Source of the DNA: Spirochaetia bacterium | Lineage (GTDB): Bacteria; Spirochaetota; Spirochaetia; Treponematales; Treponemataceae | Direction: 5' to 3' | Assembly (NCBI GenBank): GCA_022768865.1 | Contig: JALELH010000024.1 | Location: 1-64,000 of the forward strand | Length of the DNA: 64,000 nt | Shown here: positions 17,401 through 25,400 of the stretch, in pieces | Numbering within the stretch: position 1 is the stretch's first letter | Layout of the letters: every line of letters begins with the position of its first letter | Notes under the pieces: generated by a model | The model's input: the letters and a program-made list of their open reading frames with translations, nothing else | The model's database searches: none | What the model was told of the DNA's origin: nothing | Program-made: the position numbers and the translations under genes

Positions 17401-18077
17401 TAAGGCAGGCAGCAAGCAGTCAGGATTTTATTTTCGTAAAACTAAAGAAATCATTTGCTTCTGTCAATGAAATAAAAAATGCAAAAGTTTATTTTGATGA
17501 AGTTTTAGAAAAACTGATTTTATTTTTCAAGAACGAAGTTTATAAAGTTTTTGCAAGCCAAGATGAAAAAGAAAAGACACTTTGCAAGGTTTTATTTGAT
17601 TGGTCTGATTCATTAAATAAAGCGGTTTTTAATGTTGTCTTTAGTGATAATACTTCTAAATTCCTTCAAACTTGTAATGTGCAGAATGATTCTGATTTAT
17701 ACCTGATAAAACAAATCGGACTTATTGCAACAGATTTAAAGTTTGAAGACTGGAATGATAAAACTTTTGAAACCGCAATTAAAAACATAAAAGGCTTTAA
17801 GGCTAATGCTGAAAATTCTTCCTTTGAGGGTTCAGTCTTAGATAATCGGAACAATCAGGCAGTGGCCTTAAAGCCAGATTCTTATCAGCTTAATTTTGCA
17901 GATAAAGATGGAAAGTTGCAATCTAAGATTTTTGATAAAGCAGAACTTAGTCAAACTGCATTTCTTTTAGACCGTTCAATTAGGAATTCAATTAAAGGTA
18001 TGGCTCTTTCCATTAACGAAAGTGAAAAACGTCAGGTTTTAGTAAACATTCTTTTGGAATTATGCGGAGGTAAATGA
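14472..18077 (+). CDS. Large P-loop ATPase 1 (BrxC/PglY-like architecture)
   Basis: A 1201-residue ATPase. Walker A G-A-Y-G-K-G-K-S-H lies at residues 60-68 and Walker B V-V-Y-D-E-F-S-K-Y-L-E near 240. An arginine-rich G-W-R-G-I-S-E-R-F segment follows near 310, then Y-P-L-H-P-V-S-I-Y near 380; the rest is helical. The layout (early P-loop, D-E-F, Y-P-L-H-P, long helical tail) is like BREX BrxC/PglY ATPases. It shares these motifs in order with the 1411-aa protein at 28618, so the two are probably paralogues. In place of SMC-like DndD, it may power the modification complex with the DndC-like and DUF4007 proteins. This role is inferred from position. Confidence 0.75.
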   Translation: MNEMIKIEDGFQYSVNIAYDLQNKKKLQSFIPTHDALKFIEEILLSTKSDSTERARVLVGAYGKGKSHLVLTVLNLLKDEPLEKFPKLKKEIEKDNKLKALIQNYSESKCKLLPVLITGTSSSVSQNFLNALEKTLLQNKLDNLMPETNFKSAIQTILRWQKKYPKTLLQFEEQIGKKAETIIEKLQDYNNKTYEQFLKIYPELTSGGKFNPFGSFDVVEIFESVIKSLKEKTEYTGIYVVYDEFSKYLETNIAEATISDTKMLQDFAEKCNRSGKEQLHLMLICHKEISNYIDKLPKQKIDGWRGISERFLHVRLNNNFSQTYEVIQNVIIKDEKLWNEFAKKNEEKFQGLISKETVSLFNEFSKEQIKQLLEGCYPLHPVSIYILPRLSEKIAQNERTLFTFLSSKSANGLEKFLQKHNQDKFNLLTPDVLYDYFEPLFQKEIYSDELYKTYILTSKILEKICDNSLGSKIIKTISLIYILQIFEKLTPSKNTIIESFRFDYSREEVEKALDSLVKNECLVYLKRSNNFYSLKQSSGVDITAEIQKRIQKNSHNFSLKQTLNQCNFNKFLYPLRYNDENEITRYFSFSFIAQDEIKEDTNWTIKSENIKADGVIYAVLLKTKNSRKEVLDSLTKNSYSSKCVFILPKKFAEIEKIAQELNAVAELKSECQQDSVLQNEYEIIYDDLMEVIDNFVSIYTQSQNANADYFYNGEIKIIKRKSDVSELLSDICDKFYSKTPVIVNEALNKNIITSMSLRSRNKIVAELLKTNLQKQLGITSSQELSVMQSVLYKTQILCDDEKSDCAKINLIPADKKVSFCLDLIKNYFTSIKQGKQKSFELLYKDLTSDKNGIGMRKGIIPLLIACVIHEYKKQIIFYHHAEQVLLSVELLNKINETPEEYSAGFMDWSKNEEDFVNDLALIFEQYINDSEKNNSYDFVFNAMRRWYVSLPKFTKETRLSYCNSEIPLVYKAFLKDLRQAASSQDFIFVKLKKSFASVNEIKNAKVYFDEVLEKLILFFKNEVYKVFASQDEKEKTLCKVLFDWSDSLNKAVFNVVFSDNTSKFLQTCNVQNDSDLYLIKQIGLIATDLKFEDWNDKTFETAIKNIKGFKANAENSSFEGSVLDNRNNQAVALKPDSYQLNFADKDGKLQSKIFDKAELSQTAFLLDRSIRNSIKGMALSINESEKRQVLVNILLELCGGK

Positions 18078-19219
18078 TGGCGTATTTTGATAATGCAGCA
18101 ACAACTTTTCCAAAACCAGATTGTGTTTATGATTTTATGACGGAATTTTACAAAAGTTCTGGTGGAAATTATGGCCGTGGAAATTCATCGCAGGCAAAAA
18201 GTTCTGGCGTTATTATAAATGAAACACGGAATTTACTGCTGGAACTTTTTCATTGTCCTGCCAATCAGGTTATTTTTACTCCAAGTGCAACAATTGCGTT
18301 GAATATGATTATTCATGGGCTTGTCTTTAAAGGTGCAATAAATATTTATATTTCGCCATTTGAACATAATGCCGTAACACGGGTTTTGCATGCTATGGAA
18401 AAAACTCACGAAATAAAGGTTCATGTTTTAGATTGTGATGAGGACTTGAATTACGATTTTGAAAAAATCAAATATGCCTTTGAAGAAAATAAACCGGATT
18501 TAGTAATAGTCAGTCACGTAAGCAATGTTATCGGCTTGATTTCTCCTGTAGAAAAAATCTTTGAAATTGCTAAAAGTTTTAATGCCGTAACTGTTGCTGA
18601 TTGTTCTCAAAGTGCAGGTCTTGTGGATTTGAATTTAAGTCAGAATTTTGATTTTGCAGTCTTTGCCGGACACAAAACTCTTTACGGACCAACAGGAATC
18701 AGCGGTTTTATAATGAAAAAAGATTTTAATCTTCCGTCGGTTTTATTTGGTGGTACAGGCTTTGAAAGTTTGAATCAGGATATGCCTTCTTCTTTGCCTG
18801 AAAAGTTTGAAATGGGAACGCAGAATATTTTAGGAATTGCAGGCTTAAATGCCAGCTTAAAGTGGATAAAAGAAATTGGAGTTCAGAAACTTTTTGAAAA
18901 AGAAGTCCAAAACAGAAAATGTCTTTTAGAGATTTTTGAAAAATATGATTTTATAAAAGTTGTAGGCAATTCACAGAACCAAAATTTCACAGGCATTGTA
19001 AGCATTTTGTTAGACGGAATTTCAAGCGACAGTGCGTCAGCTGTATTTTCTGAACGCAATATTTCCGTAAGGACAGGTTTGCAATGTGCGCCGTTTGCAC
19101 ACAAGTTTTTAGGAACAAGCCCTGCTGGAACGATACGCTTCAGCACAGGGTGGTTTACCAATGATAAGGATTTTGAAGAATTAGAAAACGCTTTGAAAGA
19201 TATTGAAGATTTGATGTAA
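18074..19219 (+). CDS. Cysteine desulfurase family protein (DndA-like role)
   Basis: A 381-residue PLP-dependent class V aminotransferase that probably releases sulfur from cysteine for the DndC-like enzyme. Lys201 in A-G-H-K-T-L-Y-G is the PLP lysine. Cys338 in R-T-G-L-Q-C-A-P-F-A-H-K-F-L-G-T is the likely persulfide cysteine. H-x-x-x-V-T-R and S-H-V-S-N-V-I-G motifs are present. The R-T-G-x-x-C-A-P form is distinct from the IscS/NifS-type desulfurase at 45566-46744, so this copy is not the housekeeping one. Its start overlaps the ATPase stop by 4 bases, showing it belongs to the operon. Confidence 0.88.
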   Translation: MMAYFDNAATTFPKPDCVYDFMTEFYKSSGGNYGRGNSSQAKSSGVIINETRNLLLELFHCPANQVIFTPSATIALNMIIHGLVFKGAINIYISPFEHNAVTRVLHAMEKTHEIKVHVLDCDEDLNYDFEKIKYAFEENKPDLVIVSHVSNVIGLISPVEKIFEIAKSFNAVTVADCSQSAGLVDLNLSQNFDFAVFAGHKTLYGPTGISGFIMKKDFNLPSVLFGGTGFESLNQDMPSSLPEKFEMGTQNILGIAGLNASLKWIKEIGVQKLFEKEVQNRKCLLEIFEKYDFIKVVGNSQNQNFTGIVSILLDGISSDSASAVFSERNISVRTGLQCAPFAHKFLGTSPAGTIRFSTGWFTNDKDFEELENALKDIEDLM

Positions 19220-19234
19220 GAGGAAGGAAAAATT

Positions 19235-20950
19235 ATGAATGAACCGAATGCAAATTATATTGATTATTTAAATTCTCTTAACAGTTATAACGCAAAAAAC
19301 AAAAATGCTTATAGTGAAACAAATATTGAAAACAGTTTTTATAAACAGATGGCAGTTGAAGTTGGAATTTCCAAATACATTTCTTCAATAATAATGACTT
19401 CATCTCCGCAAGTTATAATTCTGTCAGGTCAGGCTGGAGATGGAAAAACAAGCATAATGTACCAGGTTGTAAATCAACTTGATTCGGAATATGAAATCAA
19501 GACAAAGGTAAATATTTTTGATATTACAGTTCAAGATAAAAAATGTACTTTTATAAAGGATTTCAGTGAATTGCCTGATGTAGAAAAAATTAAGAAATTA
19601 AAAGAAATTCTTTCATATCCTTCAAATAATAAATTTGCATTTATCGTTGCAAATACAGGACCTTTAATCAATACATTTGGTTCTCTTTTTGAAGAAGATA
19701 AAAGAGAAGATGCAAAAATGAAATTGATTGAGGCAATTAGAACAAGTGATGGCAAACAGAAGCCAATTTGTGGATATTCAATTTCTGTAATCAACATGGC
19801 TTCGATTGATAACAGCTATTTTTCTCCAAAATATCTTGAAAAGATTATTGATTCAAAGTTATGGAAAAAATGTAGTTCATGTGAAAAAAAAGATTTCTGT
19901 CCTATTTTTCGTAATCGGAATCTAATGGCACAGAATCCTGAATCGGTTCAGAATTTTCTGGAAAATCATTATATATGGTTGTCGGAACATGGCACAAGAT
20001 TGACTGTAAGAAGCATAATTGAACAGTTGTCATTCATGCTGACCGGCGGACTTTCATGTTCTTCCATTAAAAACGTGAACAATTCAAAATATTTATTTCC
20101 AAATTTATTTTTTGGTCTTTTAGGTTTTCAAAAAGATTCCAAAGCATTAAAAATGAATGCAGTAAAAGCCGCTTCGTCAAATGAATACTATTTAAAAAAG
20201 ATGCGTATTGATGAGCAGCTTATAGTAAAAGGTGATTATGAAAGTCTGTTTTCTGCCGAATGGGTGAACATAATTAAGAATATCGAAAAATCAGTTGATT
20301 TAAAATCAGATTTAGATAAAGAACGCAATTTGTTTTATTCTTTTTTGCGGAGAGTCTACATATTTCAAAACAATTCATCTGAAGAACAGAGAAAATGGGA
20401 TTTGGAAGACATTTTTTCAAGGAATTTTAAAACTTACCTTGATTACCGGAAAAACAATGCAAATATTCCAAGTAAAATCAAAAAACCGATTTTAGATGCA
20501 CTTTCCATGATTTATACAGGAATAAAAATAGGAAGCGGAAATAAAGTTCCCGTTACTCTCAATAAAAAATCAGGTGTTTTGCAAACAGTCCAGTTTGTTA
20601 CAGGTTATCTTGATACTGATGATTTTGATATAGAAAAAGTAAAATCAAATGATGGAAAAATCAACCAGACGAATGACATTTATTATTTTTATCCAACTGT
20701 AAAAGACGAACGTTTAAATATCAGATTGACACTGCCTTTGCTGGATTATTTTGATAATTTGCAGAAAGGAATTATTGAAACAGATATAGACCCGTTGCTT
20801 TCCAATGGCATTGAAAACTTAAAGGTACAAATTTCTGCAAAACTTGAAAGAAAAAAATCTTCAGGCCAATTTGAGTTGCTTATTGTAAAAAACAATGGAA
20901 ATAAAGCACTTAAATTGGAAATGTCTGACGATCAGATTTCCATACTATAG
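19235..20950 (+). CDS. dptF: DNA phosphorothioation-dependent restriction protein DptF
   Basis: A 571-residue ATPase matching DptF (DndF) in length and position, just before DptG- and DptH-like genes. The Walker A motif S-G-Q-A-G-D-G-K-T-S lies at residues 64-73. A zinc-like cluster C-S-S-C-E-K-K-D-F-C is near 211-221. In known Dnd systems, DptFGH restrict DNA that lacks phosphorothioate marks. It begins 16 bases after the desulfurase, behind AGAGGAAGG. Assignment rests on motif, length and gene order. Confidence 0.82.
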   Translation: MNEPNANYIDYLNSLNSYNAKNKNAYSETNIENSFYKQMAVEVGISKYISSIIMTSSPQVIILSGQAGDGKTSIMYQVVNQLDSEYEIKTKVNIFDITVQDKKCTFIKDFSELPDVEKIKKLKEILSYPSNNKFAFIVANTGPLINTFGSLFEEDKREDAKMKLIEAIRTSDGKQKPICGYSISVINMASIDNSYFSPKYLEKIIDSKLWKKCSSCEKKDFCPIFRNRNLMAQNPESVQNFLENHYIWLSEHGTRLTVRSIIEQLSFMLTGGLSCSSIKNVNNSKYLFPNLFFGLLGFQKDSKALKMNAVKAASSNEYYLKKMRIDEQLIVKGDYESLFSAEWVNIIKNIEKSVDLKSDLDKERNLFYSFLRRVYIFQNNSSEEQRKWDLEDIFSRNFKTYLDYRKNNANIPSKIKKPILDALSMIYTGIKIGSGNKVPVTLNKKSGVLQTVQFVTGYLDTDDFDIEKVKSNDGKINQTNDIYYFYPTVKDERLNIRLTLPLLDYFDNLQKGIIETDIDPLLSNGIENLKVQISAKLERKKSSGQFELLIVKNNGNKALKLEMSDDQISIL

Positions 20951-20959
20951 AGGTGAATT

Positions 20960-22492
20960 ATGAGTAATAAAGTTTTTCCTGCCGTACGAGATGAAAATGA
21001 AGAAAAATATCCTCCAGAAAAAAATAAATTGAGCAGACAAATTTTTGGCAACAGATTTTTGTCTGACCAAAATCTTTATGAATATCTGATTGAGTTTTTA
21101 CTTATTTTTGTTTCCGCAAAAGAAGAAAATGGAATTGAAGGTAAATTAAAATTTCATGATTCAAACGATTCTCTGTTTAGCTATTATGTTCAGCCAAGGT
21201 TAGGACTTAAAAGATTCATTTTTTACAACTATTCCAAAAAAGATAAATCGCTGCCTCAGGATAGGGATGCTTTAAAACTATTATGGACCGAACTTTCCAA
21301 AAAAATTGATAGTTCCGATGAAAAAGAAAAAAAAGAAATAATTGAATCTCTTCAGGATTTCTTTTACGGATATGCTGTAATCTTGAAAAAAAGGTCTTGG
21401 TGTGCTCAAGCCATTATGCCGTTATGTCCTGAACTAGTCTTTTGTGAAACTTCGCCCAATTTGAAGAAAAGAAAGAAGAATGTTGACTGGGAAAATGATA
21501 AAAAAACTATAGATACAAAGTTTGGGCATAAGCAGCGTAACTTTTTGGCAAGGGGCGGGGAGTTATATTATCTTCATCTTTTGCAGGGCTTGGAAAATCG
21601 ACCTGATGATAAAAAACAACTGGAGCTTTTGCTCAAAAATCTGATGACGGGCGATTCAAAAAAAATCTCAAACATAGCCAGTTTCATTCAGAATACTTGG
21701 GAAAAAGCCATTGGAGCGACTCCAGCAGATTTACAGGAAGAATTTTCATTGGATTTCATTCCTGTAAATGCATATAAGAATTGTGAAGACAATTCAATTT
21801 CTGAATTACTTAATTATTTGTCATGTCAGCTTCCTGTTGTCCGCAGACTGGATTTGCTTGCTAAGGGAATTATGTTTCAGGTTATGCGCATGATGTCTGT
21901 GGCAGTTGCTTCATATTTGGAAAGCAGCGAATTGCCATGGATAATTGATGTGTGTGGTTCAAAATCCTTTAAAAAATTCTGTCATAAAAGCTATAAATTA
22001 TTGGAAGAATCTTTTGACAGTGCATTAAATAAAGCGGGAACAAATTCTTCTGATAAAGAAAATACTCCTTCAAAGAAATATGAACATTTTAGAAAAGAAA
22101 AAACGGCATTTGCTTTTGGCATCTTTAAATCAAAAGGCAAGGAACTCCACTGCATTATTCCGACAAAAGGTCAGGATGAACGGTTCAGCATTTCAGAAGA
22201 TATTGTTTCATTTTTAGTTTTGTCAATTATTCCGCCAGAACAGCAAATGACATTTGATATGTTTTTAGAAAAAATATATGAACATTATAAAATTGTTGTT
22301 TCTGCAAAGGAATTTTCTAAATCCACAGCCTATACCTCGGAATTAGCAAACAGTTTGTCAAAAAGTTTTGAAGAAAATTCAGCTGCCTTTGAAAAACTTT
22401 TGAATAGTACGGGATATTTGATTGAATTATCAGACGCCACTTCTGTCGTGCAAAATCCATATAAGAGAATAGAAATCCAGGAGAATAAATAA
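20960..22492 (+). CDS. dptG: DNA phosphorothioation-dependent restriction protein DptG-like
   Basis: A 510-residue protein between DptF and DptH, which is the DptG position. I see no nucleotide-binding motif. It is helical and basic, with an aromatic N-terminal region (S-Y-Y-V-Q-P-R-L-G-L-K-R-F-I-F-Y) and a C-terminal winged-helix-like stretch. Its size is in the DptG range. The start lies behind GAGGTG, and its stop overlaps the DptH start by one base (TAATG), implying stoichiometric expression. Identity is inferred mainly from synteny. Confidence 0.72.
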   Translation: MSNKVFPAVRDENEEKYPPEKNKLSRQIFGNRFLSDQNLYEYLIEFLLIFVSAKEENGIEGKLKFHDSNDSLFSYYVQPRLGLKRFIFYNYSKKDKSLPQDRDALKLLWTELSKKIDSSDEKEKKEIIESLQDFFYGYAVILKKRSWCAQAIMPLCPELVFCETSPNLKKRKKNVDWENDKKTIDTKFGHKQRNFLARGGELYYLHLLQGLENRPDDKKQLELLLKNLMTGDSKKISNIASFIQNTWEKAIGATPADLQEEFSLDFIPVNAYKNCEDNSISELLNYLSCQLPVVRRLDLLAKGIMFQVMRMMSVAVASYLESSELPWIIDVCGSKSFKKFCHKSYKLLEESFDSALNKAGTNSSDKENTPSKKYEHFRKEKTAFAFGIFKSKGKELHCIIPTKGQDERFSISEDIVSFLVLSIIPPEQQMTFDMFLEKIYEHYKIVVSAKEFSKSTAYTSELANSLSKSFEENSAAFEKLLNSTGYLIELSDATSVVQNPYKRIEIQENK

Positions 22493-25400
22493 TGAAATTT
22501 TTAACAAAGACAATTATAGGGCAGATAAAAAATAATCTTCCTTCGTCAGAAGAAGAAATGATGGTAAAGATTAACGGATTTTCATATCCAAAAATCTATA
22601 AGGAGTTGGCAGACAGCATCAGCAAATTTTGTTCTGAAAATAACATTACATGTAACATAAAGCTGGCAAATAATAAATACAACGATTTTTATGAAAAGAA
22701 TATTGAATTGCCTTCGCTTGATTCAATGAAACAAAATGAATGGGTGGCATTGGAGCAAAGCATTACTTATTACCGGAACCTGCATGACAGTAAATTGCTT
22801 GTTCTTTTAGGTACTGAGGAAGAAGATGATAAAGACGGTTTGTTGAATTGTTCTGAAATTACACCTGAAAGCCTTGCAAGGAATTTGGATGGAAAATATT
22901 CAGAAATATTTAAAACTGCTTTAGGAGATATTTTTAATTCTGATGAAGAAAATGTGATAAATAAATTGTACAAAGATTTGTTTGAATATGTTCCTGCTGA
23001 TATTTGCAAATTAAGTAAAATTGCAGATGACTGGACTGATGTTTCCAATATTGATGAATTTATAGAACGTTTTTATTTGTCTTTGCCAGAATGGAAGCTT
23101 CCTTTCAGAAAAGACAATTTAAGGACACAAAGAGAAATTCTTAGAAACAATAAAAATATATTGCAAATTGAATATTCCATCATTAGCCACAGTCTTTTTA
23201 ATGATTTATCAAAATCGAAATTTGATGAATATCTGAAAAAGTTTTCTGAATACGAATGTTCTACAGATTCAGAAAATCCAGGAGAAACAGGAAGATATGC
23301 AGATTCTTCATTTGACTGGAGTAATCAATCTGTTGACTCCTATGGCGAATATGTTTCACTTTTAACGGATTTTATCAGCAGTAACGATATAGAAAGAAAT
23401 CGAGAAAAATTATTAGGCTGTGATATTTCAATCGCCGAAGATATTTTTAACTTGAAGCTTGAAAAAGAAAAGAAGCAATCAAAAAAATCTGAAATTGCCC
23501 TTGGCGGCAGTCCGATTAAAGTTTTTACACAAATATTATTGAATTCTTTGGTAAACGCAAAAAATGAACAGCTGGATTTTTCAAAATTTAAAATAGAAAT
23601 AAAAAAAGTCTCCCTTGTAACAGGATATTCTGAAAACGAAACAAGCGACAGCGACGACGCTTTAGTTCAGGCATGGAAAAATGTCTGTGTTCATACGAAT
23701 GGCATTACAGATTACATTCAGCATAACCGTCAATGGAAATGCAACGACAATGATATATCTATAGATATTTCACCGGCTGACATATTCAATCCTCAAATTT
23801 GCGATAAGAATATTGTTGAAGCGACAAGTTCTTCTAAAAAAAATAGTTCTATAGAAATGGAAATTACATGTTTTGATTCAAATGGAAGCAGCATTAAAGA
23901 TTTGAAGCAAAAATATAAATGGAATTTTACAAATAATGAAGCATGGATAAATGAATTTTCAGAAATGGCAGCTTCAGAAATCCTTGAAAATGAAGAATAT
24001 TATATTCCATTGAGTGAATTGAAAAATATTAAAGATCTAATTTGTTCAAGCAGTGAAGAAGAATTTTTTGACTTGATTTCAAATAGTGATTTATCTTTAA
24101 AAAAAGAATTTGACATCTGTAACTATGTTTGCGACAAATTAAAGTCTTCTTCTGATTCTGACATTAAAATAAATGCAGCATTTATAGAATTAGGTTCAGC
24201 ATTCATAAAATTCGGAAAAGATATACGTGATAAAGGTTACTATAATTTACTGATTTCAAATGATTCTTCAATGTTCAAGTTTGTTCAGAATTATAAGGAA
24301 CTTGGTAAACTTATAGTAAAAGAAATTTTGCCTGATAATCGTAAATGGGTTTATGATGCCTTTATTCATTCATTTTGTATTGAAGAAAATGAAAATTCCG
24401 TGAGGGCAGAAAGCGAAACCGACTGTTGTATTGTTCCACCGTGGAATCCTGTAACATTGGAAAAATTAAATGATCAAAAGACATTCTTTCTTGACGGATG
24501 CAATGAATGGTGGGAGAACATTTCTGACAAATCAAGTTCATCTAAAAAGATTGAACCATTGATGGAAACTCTGTTGGAAATGAGTGTCGTAAAAAATTCT
24601 GTCGTAGTATTTCCTGCATCGGGACAAAAACTTTTTGGTTCAATCAATTCGTTTGGCTCGTATTCTTTGTATGCTTCAGATACGTTTGAAAATGAAAGCC
24701 GGGTACGTGATTTAATACAAAAAGATTTGATTTTTGATGACACTTTCACAAATGATGAATTGATCGGCATTTCAGAAAATTCAAAAATGATTTTAAATTT
24801 GATAAATTCATATACCCGCTCATTTGTTCATGCAAAAACAAATTTAAAGTTAGTTTTTATCAATCCCGGAGAACTTCAGCCTGTCGTTTCTGCCGTATAC
24901 AACTATGTAAAATGCTTTAGAAAAAATGATAAAGATTCTCAAATCAGCATTGAACTGCACATTCTGATTAAGCCTGAAAATCGTGGCGGAAAGAATTATT
25001 TATCATATTGGATGAATGAATTTTTCTCGGAAGACGAACACACATCTGTGAAAACATATCTTAATGAATGGTCAAATATGTCAGAATTAATTTCTCTGAT
25101 AGAACCAAATAATGACATTTTATTTTTCATGGATTTCTTGAAGTCAAATGATTTTAAATTCTATAGTTCAAAAGAATCAGCAAGGGAAATAAGTTCATGT
25201 AAATTTCCTGTTGTTTATAAACCTCGGCTTGTTTCAAATACATCAGGTTCAAAGCGCTCTGTAGAATTGTCACAACCACAATTTAAGGCTGAACAAATTC
25301 ATACTCAGGCCGTTTATTATAGAAAGGAAAATATAAAGGTTTTTGATAATGAATTTATTGCGGCTCAGGAAATGAAATTTGATGACGAGTCATATGATAC

